The translations under genes and the position numbers were made by a program. The notes beneath the pieces were generated by a model. That model was not told the origin of the DNA. It worked only from the letters and a program-made list of their open reading frames with translations, and ran no database searches. Positions 33,001-45,249 of a stretch of DNA of 64,000 nt are shown piece by piece; within the stretch, counting starts at the first letter, position 1; every line of letters begins with the position of its first letter. The stretch covers positions 13,900,089 through 13,964,088 of the forward strand of contig CM029112.1 in the NCBI GenBank assembly GCA_016859345.1, in the 5' to 3' direction. This stretch comes from Istiophorus platypterus. Taxonomy: Eukaryota > Chordata > Actinopteri > Istiophoriformes > Istiophoridae.

Positions 33001-36000
33001 ACCTTCATCTGTCCCTTCTTCCTCCTCTTCGTCATCATGGTAGCTGATGGGTGAGTCACTAGCGTAGGTACTCAGGGTGCCAGGGCTGGCGCCCTCTGAC
33101 ATGCCAAGTCCTGCTGCAGAGCTCCCGTTGGTGCTGGCACTGCCACTAAGCCCACCACTGGCCACCATGCCTGCAAGGCTGGTTGCGGTAGCACCCATAC
33201 CCATGGCCAGTCCAAGCGCTCCAGGGCTCTGGATGGCACTGCCTCGCACTGCCTCCTGGGAATAACGGGCTGCCTTCCTGGCACCCCCACCTCCCCCTGA
33301 GCCTACCCCACCTCCATCTCGGCTGCTGCTGCCCTCCCACAACCGCTTGGCTACAGGAGTGCACACCACTGAATAAGGAGTGGCTGCTTCTGGCTGGCTA
33401 GCTGGCTGCTCTGTCTTCACTCGTGATACCAGAGGGAGCGGCGTCAAGCAGGAGGCAGGCCGGGCTGCACTGTTACTGGTCTGTGTTACAGGGCTCTGGG
33501 GCTCAGAAGGTGGGGCTTCCTCTGCATGAAGACCTTGGGAGTCACAGCTTGGGGAGGAGACCTAGAAGCGCCAGCATACGTGTATGTCAGCATACATGAA
33601 AACACCATATGAATATGAACAAGTAAATATGTGCTGGTTCATTTGGTTTTGCCTCAGTAGTTGGTGGTCTGTCACAAATACCAATTCAAGTCAGTGGTAC
33701 CTGTGGTAAAATCTTTTTTTTTTATATATAGTTTGGGACTGTTGCCACTGTGGAGTTTGCCGCCAATTCAATTCAACTGATGTAAGAGGCACTTGGTTTG
33801 TGTATTTATCGCACTCAAATCACTGAAAACTTAATTGCGGAAAACTTAAAGTCTCTTTTCTGTTTCTCACACAATATGTCGCAGTCACTTGCTTTGACAA
33901 ATTTCTACCGAAAACCACTTTAGCTTTACCTTGAGGAAGAATTCAGTGCCTTTTTCCATGATCTGTTGGATCTGCAGGAAGCCGGCGGTATACATGAGGA
34001 GAAACTGGTCTCCCACCGTCATGCTGAGACGGCCTGTGTAGCAGAAGGCTAAAATCTGCTGGAAGCTCTGAGGCTGCACTGCTGGCGGGAGCTCTACTAC
34101 GGTTGGGCTGGTTTCATTGCTGCTACCACCTCCACCATTGCCGCTGCTGCTGAAAAGGTCCCGGAAATAAGAGCTGCTAGCAGCCAGAACAGCTCGGTGA
34201 GCCTAAAAAAAAAAAAAAAGAAGAGTAAGGTGTCCTATTAGTAATTTTAAGAGTGGTGGTAATATGGTGATACAGAACATTAAATGTAAGAATTTAGATT
34301 TCGGGTGTTTACTTTTCTCTCTCACTTAATGATTTAAAATTAAAGAGAATTTGTGAGTGAATGGTAGCAACATAGGACAGAATGTTGCTGAGATCCAACC
34401 AAAGATGTTAAAGCATCTTCATGTAAAACAGCTGCACAATCATGATACCAAAAATAAAAATACAGTTTAAACTTGACAAAAGTATAAATTGGGAAAAAAA
34501 AAAGCTATCAACCAAACAAGTGTTTGTGGAATGAGTTCAGTCAGTTGAATGAGTTCAGTCAGTTGCCCAGCCATTTTTCACTACACCCGCCAGGGAAGTA
34601 ATGTTTTCACCCATGTCAGTTTGTTGGTTTATTCGTTTATCCCTTCACGAAACTTGGTGGAGTGATGGGACATGAGCTGAGGAAGAATCCATTAAATTTG
34701 GTGCAGATCCGGTTTCAAGGATGGATCCGGGATTTTTTCTTTTTCCTTAAGATTTCGAGGCATTTTTTGACATTCTCTTCAATATTGGTGGAGGTATGTG
34801 CTCTTCTGAGTGCCTCTCTAGTTAATTTATTTAATGGTTCTTGTTATTTGATATGATTCCTATAATAATGATTTAGAGTTTCTGTATGCCCAGTATACTT
34901 TTCTTGGAAAAACAGTCATACTCAAAGTACCCTTGCTGGAGACATTACTATTTTGGGACCTATAATGAGATTACGGGGCAGAAAACGTTAGGAAAACTTG
35001 CATTGGTTGAATCTTTTAAATAGCTTTTAATACTATTGTACTAGTTACAGAGGACATAAAATATACTGTACATAAGAAACAACTGCATATCATACACTAA
35101 TTGTCCACAAGAGGGATAGACTAGCAAAGAAGTGAGGAAAAATGTTTTCTTTTAAATATGTTTTAAGCATTTCAGTGTCTGTTTGATAGTTTATGACAGG
35201 AAACTTCAGATGAGAGTGATGGATGACATCAAACCAAGAACATCGCAACTGGGTCCCTAAATATTGTATTAATAAAAACTAGATTACACTCAGAGAGCAC
35301 ATACCCCTTCCAAGGCCAATGTAAAAATGAGATACACCAGATTTCAGAGAAAAAAAATCAAAATTCATTATAAATGATCTAGATATGCCCGAGAATTTAA
35401 TGGGTTCTTCCCCCTGAGCCATCCCTCTACCAATTTTGGTGCAAATTGGTTCTGCATTTTTTTCCTAATCCTGCTGACACCAACAAAGAGTCACAGGTGA
35501 AAACATAACCTCTTTGGTGGAGGTAAAAATCTTTATCCCATTACTTCACAGAAGAGGTAAGAAATTACATATGGGTAACATGTAAAAAAAACAAAAAGCA
35601 CCATAAAGTGTCTGAGTGGAGTGTTTGGCCCCAATGTGTTGCCAGAAAAGCTTCAAAGTAACTTTGCAACGTTACTACAGGTCTCTGGAACTTTACTGGA
35701 GGTATGAGCACCATTCTGCCAAAAGTTATTCCTTTATTTGATGTTCTGATGATGGTGGCGGAGAGCACTGTCTAACATGTCGGTCCAAAATCTCCCACAG
35801 GTATTTAACAGGGGTTGGGATCTGGTGACTGCCAAGGCCATAGCATATGACTCACACCACTTTCATACTCACCAAACCATCCAGTGACCCCCTGTGTCCT
35901 GTGGATGGGGGTATTGTCATCCTGTTTCTTCACTCATTTTTCATGTGTTCCCTTTAATTTGTCACCCATCTGTATATGCCATTAAGGAGGTCCAGTGTAT

Positions 36001-36555
36001 GAATGTTGTCATTCCAGGCAAAGACTACAACAAGTGATTCACAAAAATCACCCACCATTCAGATACAGAGGATGAATCCATCAAAAAATCACCCAGTGTA
36101 CACAGCTGAAAACCTGCACACTGTGAAAGTGTATCAACATTAGAGGTTGGACAATGCAATGTCCACCACAGTTAGAAAGTTATAAAAAAAAAAAAGTCAC
36201 AAAACGTTTCCAAGTTACTTAAGTTACGACTGCTCCTGCTTTTAGACTGTGCAAGAAGCACTTGTTTTGAGGCATATATTGGTCTTCGATCCACCATACA
36301 ACATGACTGCCATGGACCCTCACAACTAGCTGTTTACACCCAAGCCTTGACTTCTCCAAATTCACCCTTGGCTTTGAGTAAATAAGTGTAACTGCCGCAA
36401 TGAAAACAAATAAATTGAGGTCTTAGTACCTTGAAGGCATGGCCCTTGACCACCACGGAGACATCGCAGTAGAGGCCCTGCAGCCGCTGCTCATTCAGAC
36501 ACTCTAAAACATTGTTGCCAAAGTTTGGGATCGCCATCTGGAGGGTCTGGGCCAT
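29694..36555 (-). CDS. nacc1: nacc1, nucleus accumbens-associated protein 1 (BTB-BEN transcription regulator), 7 coding exons, 571 aa
   Basis: Exons on the minus strand, in order: 36555-36430, 34202-33930, 33561-32931, 32685-32515, 31643-31538, 31351-31254, 30004-29694. All junctions keep frame and use GT-AG; the total is 1716 nt. Residues 1-130: BTB/POZ domain (starts MAQTLQMAIPNFGNNVLECL; contains GLYCDVSVVVKGHAFK, AHRAVLAASSSYFRDLF and FCYTGRLSMTVGDQFLLMYT). Middle: a Ser/Gly/Ala-rich linker with an acidic run (DDEEEEEGTDEGAEEQYRQI). C-terminal: BEN domain ([55 protein letters not shown]). NACC1 is a nuclear co-repressor that recruits HDAC complexes and binds DNA through BEN. It is somewhat longer than the human 527 aa, mainly through the linker. 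It is complete, with no breaks. Confidence 0.96.
31254..31351 (-). CDS. nacc1: nacc1 coding exon 6 (BEN domain)
   Basis: The acceptor is GTATCAG|GAATACT; the donor is GTCAAAT|GTGAGC; phase 2 in, phase 1 out. It encodes [20 protein letters not shown] and KPLDNRVLHAVK. Confidence 0.93.
31538..31643 (-). CDS. nacc1: nacc1 coding exon 5 (BEN domain start)
   Basis: The acceptor is CTTGGCAG|GTACTTC; the donor is TTTGACAG|GTTTGT; phase 1 in, phase 2 out. It encodes [20 protein letters not shown] and then [15 protein letters not shown]. Confidence 0.93.
32515..32685 (-). CDS. nacc1: nacc1 coding exon 4
   Basis: The acceptor is TTTCTCTCTAG|CTGCTGG; the donor is GTCTCAG|GTATGC; phase 1 on both sides. 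It encodes AAGERVEALPDH and LPAELIAQIGNRCHPKLYEE, the conserved stretch before the BEN domain. Confidence 0.92.
32931..33561 (-). CDS. nacc1: nacc1 coding exon 3 (linker, acidic run)
   Basis: The acceptor is CTTCTAG|GTCTCC; the donor is GCTGCAG|GTATTG; phase 0 in, phase 1 out. It encodes VSSPSCDSQG, an LVSRVKTEQP sumoylation-like VKTE motif, Gly- and Ala/Ser-rich segments, DEEEEEGTDEGAEEQYRQI and NMYTMYSMLNMGAAG. Confidence 0.93.
33930..34202 (-). CDS. nacc1: nacc1 coding exon 2 (BTB core)
   Basis: The acceptor follows a long T run (TTTTTTAG|GCTCACCG); the donor is CTCAAG|GTAAAG. 91 codons, phase 0 on both sides. It encodes AHRAVLAASSSYFRDLFSSS, a Gly/Ser insert, then FCYTGRLSMTVGDQFLLMYT. 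Confidence 0.94.
34582..35527. mobile_element. Interspersed fish repeat with inverted ends in nacc1 intron
   Basis: The left end ACACCCGCCAGGGAAGTAAT (then GTTTTCACC) resembles the reverse complement of the right end (TTACCTCCACCAAAGAGGTT, then ATGTTTTCACC). GGTGGAGGTATGTGCTCTTC inside is a familiar fish-repeat sequence. No coding capacity. Probably a non-autonomous DNA element; the outer limits are approximate. Confidence 0.45.
35600..36165. mobile_element. Degenerate Tc1/mariner-like relic in nacc1 intron
   Basis: CAGGGGTTGGGATCTGGTGA, the nearby AAGGCCATAGCATATGACTC and CCCTGTGTCCTGTGGATGGG resemble a common fish transposase-derived repeat. There are no open frames. Recognised from memory of the repeat; not verified by search. 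Confidence 0.4.
36430..36555 (-). CDS. nacc1: nacc1 coding exon 1 (BTB start)
   Basis: ATG at 36555-36553 starts MAQTLQMAIPNFGNN. The frame is open upstream, but MAQTLQM is the family start. The donor is TTCAAG|GTACTA, phase 0. It encodes 42 residues to GHAFK. Confidence 0.94.
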
Positions 36556-38659
36556 GGTACGCCTACGCACACCACCAAAGGGTCTTGTTGGGAAAGAAAG
36601 AAACACAGAAAGAAAGAAGTGGAAATCATGAGCAAGTGAGTAGGTTATACCACATACACATGTTGAACCACACAGTGGTTTTTAAAAATGGGTTCAACTT
36701 CACTTGGAAGCACCAGGCTGTTGCTACTTTAACAACCCTACACAGGGTTTTCATTGTGATATTAAAACACTGAATATTTGTTTAGCTTGGGCAATCATAT
36801 AAAACCGGAGAACTGACTACGTGATATTGTGCATATGAATACTGCAGCGTAAATCATGCAATAAGTATGAATTACCCTATTACCCTCTATTTACCCTTTG
36901 AGACAAAGGTTACATTGCTTCATCACTGGTCATGAGCAGGGTCATGATCCCAGGTGGGATAACACTGACAGACCCATTCACAACAATCACAAAAACTGTT
37001 TCATCCTGTACTGTTTCATGGGTGTGAGGAGGGTATCAGCAGGAAATGTGAGTAGGTGGTGTAACATAACAAGGCTGTGTTAAAAGACAGAAGGCTCAAG
37101 GAGAAGAGACCTAAAACAAAACGGGCAAGCAATGTCTGACTCTTATATTAATGGTCACAAAATATAGGGCGCACAGCCTTTCACTCATCCAAAGTAATTT
37201 CAAACATACATTGAATCTAATGCAAGTTTTTCATTACTCCTGGGCCAAATTATTCACATTGAAATGCCCCTTTTCTAAATAAAAGTAGTCTTGCATATGA
37301 ATTATATCTCTTGGCAGAGCCAATCAACACAGGCCACACATATTTCTTCACATAGTCTTATTGGGTGCTTTTGGCTGGCTCACAGGATGTAGATATTTTT
37401 CAACAAAGTTTTGTTGAAGCTTCCATACTCTACATTGCATTAATCCTATACATCACTTCAACCTTCCAATTTTTTGTTGCTGCCAGGAGCAGGCTCAGTA
37501 AAACCCTTTTTCATTTTCTGTCTTCCATAAGCTATAAAATCCTGTTTCCTTAGATAACTGGGTCATGTTCTGTTATTCTATGTGCAAAAGTGTGTGTGGC
37601 CTAAACAAACATCACATAGCTTATGTTTCCATTCACTTCTCTAAACAGTCAAAGGCAAACATACCCCCTTGCCCTGTACCCTCTGAAAGATTCCTATATT
37701 ATGCCTGTAAATATTAAATTAAAGTGAACCAATGTTCCTTCTGCTGAGGATATGAGCACCGTGTGCAGGCTATGCTTCTGCTTACTTTTGTTAGATAGCT
37801 TCATATTCTGCGTCAGGATATGTAAAGGACACAGTCCAGGAAATGTACCAGATACTTGGTTTTATGTTTTAGGATTTGTATGAACACAGGACTACGTTCT
37901 ACAGAACAGCATGGAGAGGAATCCATTCTCAGTACCAGGATTCACATGTTAAGCATTATATGCACTCTGTACCCTCAACCACTATATTACCCACACACAT
38001 ATCAGCTAAGAACACAATAGATCCATTGATAAACCCATGAGGCATTTCACTGACCTTAAACCTTCACTTAAAGCAGAAGACCAGTCATAAATGTTTTCAC
38101 ATTACACAGAAACACAGATGAGGATATGGGCCTGCACTGCACAAAAGTTTGCACGCAAAGCCAAAGCTACTTTTCACACAGATGCTTCACCACTTAAAAG
38201 TGTTGCATGAATGCATGCTGCACGAACACACAGAGATAAAAAACAATCAAAGACAATCTCATATATTATGAGGACAAAATGATTGAAGCCTACCCTGTGA
38301 AAGGCATACAACCAACTTTGGTGGTACTGACTGATGAGGGCTGGAGTGAGCCGCCCCATCATATCCAAAGCCTTTCATTTGGGACCTAGCCAAGCTCCAG
38401 GGTAAAGAGAAATGCTCTCTTTGTCTCTGTCTCACTCAAGCTCCCTCTCCCTCATACTAAAACACAGATGCGCACACACAAACTCAAACAAACCCACAAA
38501 AGGCACACTGAGTCACACACAGACATTAGACAATACTGCTTGTTTACAGTTTGGCGAGCCGCAGTAAGCACACATGCGTGCACATAAAGACACACAAACA
38601 CAGGGCTGAGAGCAGGGTGTGTTTGCACAGTTTGCCCTGACAGTGAGAGAGAATGTGGC

Positions 38660-38693
<34 letters not shown>

Positions 38694-39973
38694 CGTATGT
38701 GTGCATGTGTGTGTGTGCGTGTTTGTGCATGTGTGTCTTTATGCAACAAGGAGGGGCAATGGGGCCTGCAGAGATGAGAGAGTTTAAATCTCAGGTCCTT
38801 ATTCCACTGAATATATAGGGTTCAACAATATGAACAAATTAAATTCACCCAAACTCACCCAGTGGCTTAGATTGCATACCAACCAGCCTGGAGAGGAAAG
38901 TAGGTCAAACATACTCACAACATACTTAAGACCTTGGACTTTTGATAGCAAGCCTTAAGAATGTTTTCTCAATTTAAAAGGGCTTATGTTATTTCAACAT
39001 ATTTCTGAACTTACAGCGTGTAACTACTCTCCAGTTTATCCAGTTCCACCACTGAGGACCGCATGGATTTTTTATACTGCTATGTGGATGATAACTGTGG
39101 AGTCATTGGTGCAGCTGGCACACAATGCATTCCCTCTATAGGCATTTCCTGGTTATCATGTGCCCCTTTGCCTGCATGGCAGCGCTACTCCTTTCAAGTA
39201 AAGACCTGTATGTCCCATATCAGGCCCGATCTGCTATTATTGTCATTTAACGGGGAGACCCCGATTTATCAAAGCGGCGCAGACATCGCGCTTCCAAACT
39301 TCTCGGCTCCACATCGCCGAGGCTTTTCCCCCCCCGCACATGCATAATGAGCGGACTCGTACTACACAGCCCGGTTTCCGTACAGAAAACGTCCAAAACG
39401 CGACGGGATGCGGGGTTAACGGGGGGTGGTGGGGACCGAGGGGGGGGAGCTCTCCTAACACACCGGGGGCGACTCGGGCCGTGTGCCGGTCTGTCCGCCG
39501 GGAGTGCTCCGCTGGCCGCCGGCACCGAAGCCCCGGGGAGGGTGGTGGTGGTGGTTGGAGGGTGGGGGGGGACGACACGGGATGGCAGCGAACCCCCGGG
39601 TGATACCCGGGCGAGGGCGACGGTGTGTTACTGTTTACGTGCCGTCAAAGGACACCCAAGCACATAAATCTAAACCAGCCTCGGCGGACCAGGCGGCAGT
39701 AATTTCGTCCCCCCCCCCCTCCTCCCTCCCCATCCCTCCTCTTCCTCCCCTCCTCTCCTCTCCTCTCCCGATAGCGCCGAAAACGTTTTAATGCCCTCTC
39801 CCATCCGCAGCGGGCCTACGGAGGTGGCTAACGGCTAAGCTAACACCACTGTTAAATATTTTGGGTTCGCCCCGGCGCACCATCCACCTCACGCACGCCC
39901 GGTCCCGGCTGCACAATGTCAAGCGTTTCCGCCAATGGCCCCTGCGCTCAAAAAAGATAAACAAGACACTTAC
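36556..39973 (-). other. Probable nacc1 5' intron
   Basis: The stretch from the first coding exon back to a candidate non-coding exon at the CpG island. It holds a (TG)n at 38659-38690 and no coding segment. Confidence 0.5.
38659..38730 (+). repeat. (TG)n microsatellite
   Basis: A pure TG run at 38659-38687, then interrupted TG with TATG and TGCG steps. Confidence 0.9.
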
Positions 39974-41020
39974 TGCCTAAGCGGACGAGGTAGCTGTGCC
40001 CTGCGACGCCGGTCGTCGAGCCCGAAATGTTGCTTATTTAAATATTTTGGTGATGGGGGAAATCGCTCCCCCTGCCATTCTCCATTCTACCGACATCAAC
40101 AGGTCATCCCAGGACACGCAGCAGCTGAGGGCGAGCCAGACGGAACCAGTGCGGCACGGAGCGGGGGGGGGGGAGCGCGGGGGGGGGCGGGGGGGGGGCG
40201 GGAGCACAACAAGGCACAATTCTTTTACGGCCGGCGCTCGCAAGGGGCCGCCGCGCCGAGGAGGACGGCCGCCATCGCGTTTTCGCATATTTTTGTTTTT
40301 TTTTTGTTTGCGAGAGGGGCCACATGGAAGTTTTAACCATTTAGCTCGTCGGACCGGCGACGCGGAAGAGTTCACCGTTTTCGAACGGGCTGAAGTTTTT
40401 AAAGAGGGGGAGTGTGTGGGGGGGGGGGACCGCGCCAGCCCTGACCCGGACCCGGACCCGGACCACCCTCCCGGGCGGCGCACTTGTCCCAAACTTTTTA
40501 CTGGACCGGTCATCGCCAGGCTAAATCCACCACGGCGCAAACTAAGGACGCCGGCACGGACCCCCCTCCCTCCTCCTCCTCCTTCTCCTCCTCCTCCTCT
40601 GCTGCTGCAGCCGCCGCCGCCGGTGGATCCTCGAACGACCCCCGGTCAAGACGCCTCGCTCGGCAGCGGACGAGACACTCACCCCCTCGCTGGGAAGTCG
40701 ATAGGGAGCGTCGGTTTCAAAGGAGGAGACGCGGCGCTCTCTCTCCCCGCTTTTCCTCGCTCCAGGCAGCCATTCAGTGCGAGCGAAGCGCCGATAGCAG
40801 AGCCATCGAGGGCGGTACGGTATCCCAGGGGATTGCGGAACGCAGAGCCACTGATCGCACAGAGCAGGAGAGGAGGAAGACAAGCATGACGCGCTCGTCA
40901 TTCAATCGCATGATCGCTTCGAGCGCAGCCTCAATTTGGGGAGACCTATCCCGCAGCGTGGAGTGTTTGCGCATTGGCACAGCAACAGCGGCGGCGGCGG
41001 CAGCAGCAGCGGCAGCAGCC
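39240..41020. promoter_or_regulatory. CpG island, likely nacc1 promoter and non-coding first exon
   Basis: Dense CG, G-runs (40160-40200), CGG/GCN triplets, and a YY1-like ATGGCGGCC on the minus strand at 40263-40275. A strong minus-strand donor, GGCA|GTAAGTG, ends a candidate 5'UTR exon at 39974. The long open frames here come from GC richness, not from genes. It could also drive divergent transcription to the right. Confidence 0.65.
39974..40280 (-). other. Candidate nacc1 5'UTR exon
   Basis: Placed between the YY1-like ATGGCGGCC near 40270 and the donor GTAAGTG at 39973. nacc1 orthologues have a non-coding first exon. The start is only approximate and rests on inference. Confidence 0.35.
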
Positions 41021-41039
41021 TGCAAGGAAAAGCCGTCTC

Positions 41040-41214
41040 CTGCTCCCTCTCCCTCGCCCTGGGTCTCTCTCCCTCTCTCTCCCTCTCTCCCTCTCTCTCT
41101 CCCTCTCTCCTCTCTCTCTCTCTCCCTCTCTCTCCCTCTCTCCCTCCCTCTCTCTCTCTCCCTCTCCTTCTCTCTCTCTCTCCTCATATGAGTGATAGAA
41201 TTGGGAAAAGTAGG

Positions 41215-41247
<33 letters not shown>

Positions 41248-41250
41248 TGA
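41040..41250 (+). repeat. (CT)n / CCCTCTCT polypyrimidine tract followed by (TG)n
   Basis: About 140 bp of almost pure C/T on the plus strand, then (TG)n at 41217-41244 at the right shoulder of the CpG island. Polypurine-polypyrimidine DNA of this kind can form triplex structures. Confidence 0.9.
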
Positions 41251-43600
41251 GTCCAAGTACGTGTGTGTGTGCGAGAGAGAGAGTGTGTGCACTCATTTTA
41301 CTTGAGTCAACTATGTGAGCGCATATAGGGATGAAGCCGCGCCCTTGGTGGCTTAACACGTGAAATCCTCTGTGCCAAATACAGGGTGCAATGGCACTAT
41401 CGTACCTGCCTAACCACACACACCTGTGTGTCCAGCTCATATACGGTTGCGTGCATCTATAACGCCCTTTGAGACATGTTAAGGCCTGACTATATGAAAA
41501 CCCATATGGACACACCGTGTGCCACGGCTAGACCTCTGCCCCATCAGGCTATTCAGCAGTATGTAGCAGTCTAGGCATTTATATATGCATGCACATTAAT
41601 ATGCATTATGTGCATCTATACTTACATGAATGTATTCATATGGTGTGGAGGCAGAGCGACCCATACCACCACCATACATATTTGTCATACAAAAACTACA
41701 AATAGAAATATAGACATTCCATCTCAGAGGTAATGGATTTATGAGTAAATGTCTTCAAAGTAGCCCATCATCATGGATTTCAGCTGTGACAGTGAACATG
41801 TAGGCTATATAAGTTGGAAAAGATATTAACAACAACCTGCCACTTTTGTGGAACTTCAGGTAACAGAACCCAAACATTAGTTAGATTATGTAATGTCATG
41901 GGAAAAACAAACTCCCCTGGAAACTGCTGCTGTTGTGTTTTTGTAATGGAATGATTCTGATATCGATTCTTAGTAATCAAAGAGTCCAATGACCAATATT
42001 TGGAAATGATATGCATTTGCGGTAAAAATTAAAATCTTCAAAATTAAGGATAAGACAAACACAAAACTACTGCTTCACTAAGTCTAAGGACACCCACTGT
42101 AGTGTCCAGCTGTTGCTATTATTTTATACCTCAATCCAGATAATTTTTCTAATGGCATCAGTACAGCAACTAATTACTCACTGTACATTTAAACTCGCAC
42201 TAGTTCTGCCCAAGCACTCATAGCTTACTCCTAAATTTAGTGACTATCTCTCTGATCCCCCCTGTAGTTTATATGCTATTCACAAATCCCGTATCTTAGA
42301 GGTTAGCGATGGCTTTCCCCACTCCCCTGCCCTCTCTTGCTCAGTGTGTCTTGGATCAACAAATTAACTTGTTCATAAGATTCTAGTGTTTCTGCAACTT
42401 CAGCAACACCTGCTGCCCTGAGGGTTGGACATAACTGTGACAAACAGCAGTCTGCAAACGCATGCCTCTGTGCACGTCTGTTGCCATAGCTTTCAGTGTT
42501 TATAGGCTATTACTTGTGATGTATAACCAATCAGGTTGTGCCGTAGGCATGACATTGCTCAAGGCCACAGAGTTGTGACTTAAATTTATCTATTTTTTTG
42601 GCATTGGTTTGAAAAGAAGAAATCTGATTAGGGTAAAAATACTGAATAGCGGATCTAATAATCAGCCAGACCAATACTCGGTCAACCCTCAATTTCTGTC
42701 TTCACTGGTAATTTTCTGTGCTTGTGCTAAAGACCAACATCTTAGCCTGCAGTTTGGGGGATGTGACTGTTTAAACAAAAGCCGGAGTAAATCTTCAGTC
42801 ACTGGATCATTGTTGTTTTTTTCCTGTTTATAAGATCAAAAAGTATGAAGTGTATTTCTAATGTTTCTCATTAGCAGAGGCCCTGCCTGTTATGCTATAC
42901 TGTCCATTCAAGCAAAGGTGGAAAAGAGGCCAAAAATACTGCTGATACAATTTTGATCACTAAGTTCTTAACTGGGATTTTGAAAAGAAAATATACCCTA
43001 ATATATGAGTTACATATTATTTATATAATTCTGTACAGCTCAATTTAATTCAAAAATTCAATCAAATATATTGAATATGTCATAAGCAAATACTTTTCTT
43101 TTTTTTTTACAGAATCCTTAGTGATTTTATTGGGGATATAGGGACATTTTCTGATCCACAGTTGTAAGTGTCCCATTAAAATAATGCTAACTTTGATGTA
43201 ATCGAAGTCTCACCTAATGACATCATCCATTTTGCAATCTACCTATTTACTAGGTACCGTCTACATCTTATTCATATCTGATACAGGCTTAATCAGAAAA
43301 AACAATAGGATTTATGGGTATAATTTCCATATACCCCATCTGTGCAATTTATAAAATTAGTGAGTTCTATAACTTGTATATTAAGTAGCTATTGAATGTG
43401 GCTTGGCTTTTAGAATGTCTAGCTTTCTGTGTTATCCAGATTTGGAAGTAAATGGAAGCATTCAAATACGCCAATAAAAGCCCAATAAGAGCTAACAAGA
43501 AGAAGAAATACCACCTGACACTCTCTCCTTTTTCTGTTCAACATCTAAAGTATTGGCTTCTTCATGTATTTTTTAAAGGTTTTATTTTTTACAACATTAA
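41251..43600. other. Gene-free intergenic sequence
   Basis: AT-rich; no coding exon, RNA gene or clear repeat was recognised. Confidence 0.5.
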
Positions 43601-43689
43601 TTCACAATTGATGTAGGTGGAATGTTTATATGCAGATCAATGGAAAAGCACATTGATGACAAAGTCACTACAAATCTCTGAATCATTTA

Positions 43690-44184
43690 TTATTTTTAAG
43701 AGTGTACCAAATTGTTGATTTAGCCACATCTAAAGTTTCTTTCATCTGTCTGATAGGTTTGTTTTGTTTTTTCAGCCTAATGATGGCTGCCTTCATTTGC
43801 ATCTAAAACTCTTTGCCCACATACTAAAAGTTCCCATGAATGGCTAGCAAATGCAAAGTCATCACTTGGAATCCACTCCAGGCCTTTTATCTGCTTAATT
43901 TGTCCTGAAATAACAAAGGAACATGCTACACGTGGCCATGAAACTGATGGTCAGAAACTTGTCCAATTTCATTCTGGGACCCTGAAAATGGGGGACTATG
44001 TTTAAAAATGGCTGTAATTCCTAAACACTTAATGTAAAATCTTTGTGAAACCCCTTGAATTAAAGCTGAAAGTCCACAATTCAATTACATCTTGATTTGT
44101 TCATTTCAAATCTGTTGTGGTTTAGTACACAGGCAATATTACAACAGTTGTGTCACTGTCCAAATATTTATGAACCTAACTGTA
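43690..44184. mobile_element. Tc1/mariner-like transposon fragment, copy 1
   Basis: Ends GTCCAAATATTTATGAACCT then AACTGTA (44158-44184), the inverse of the common fish end TACAGTTAGGTCCATAAATA. It shares with copy 2 (45250-46634) the block TCATTTGCAT, TTTGTCCTGAAATAA, GGCTGTAATTCCT, CCTTGAATT. It is non-coding and truncated. Confidence 0.65.
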
Positions 44185-45249
44185 TAAAGATCACAGAACT
44201 CAAAAGTAGTTCAGCATTGTGTGTTGAACTCCAAAGTTGTTCAGCATGGAGTGTTCATTTTACTAATGTGATACCGTCATTTAATTTCAAATACTTTATT
44301 CATCTCACTCAAAGTCAGCAATGGTCACACTTATGAAAACATCAAATTTGAGTGCCTCAGAAGGCCTGCTGCAAATAAATAGCATGATAAATTTTACAAA
44401 AAAAAAAAAAGAAACAAAGAAAAAAAGAAAACCATTTTTCTAGGAATCATCAAACATCAAATAACACCAGCCACTTTGGCTTAATTCCAGTTTAGTAAGA
44501 ATGCCAAGTATAATATAAGTCTTCATTTCAGCATGTGTTTCGGGTCTTCTTTTCTCTCTTTCATTTAGAGGGATATAAACTTCCCAACAAAGACAGCATA
44601 TCATTTGCTTTACACATTGAAGATTCTCTCAACTTATGGATGATAACTTTGAGGCTGTATTTCATTTTAAGCTTTATGGAATTTCATGTTTCCATGTTTT
44701 TCTGTTTCTGTTATCAGACAAAGGAAAACGTATGGAAAGTGAATGAAACCAAGCCCATTTAGACTACATGTTAACAAGTGGTCCCTTCCAAGCCATTGCC
44801 AAGCTGCTGCTCAACCCTGCTAAAATCCTGATTTAATAACTGTGACTTGGTCAGAGAAATTCAGCATACACATAAGTCAGAGACAACTGCTGTGCCGTGA
44901 TTTCGGCTTTATTTACTTGTAAAATTATTACTCATCGAGAAAGTTAAAAGCTCATTCACCTACTTATCAGCTGCCATGTGGTCAACTGAATAAGACACAT
45001 AGAGAGGTATACCTACATAGGGAAAGTAGTTAAGGTTTGTCCAAAGGTTTCTAGATTTCTCACTAGGTGCTTTTGTGAAGAAAAGTCGCTAAAGGGGTGT
45101 AAAAAGTAGGTATATCTAGTGACAAAGGCTCTAAATTAGCAAAACTGCCTGTAAACACCTACCTGATCCAGTGGTAGAAACTGTTTGCGCAAATTTGAAT
45201 AAAGGACAACGGCCAAAAGGGAAACTGCAGCACTCAGCATGCCAAGCTT

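Noticed and set aside
39996..40889. A 297-codon open frame in the CpG island
   Set aside because: Its composition (Arg/Pro/Gly runs) follows from GC-rich simple sequence. No family similarity was seen, and frames are open in several phases on both strands.
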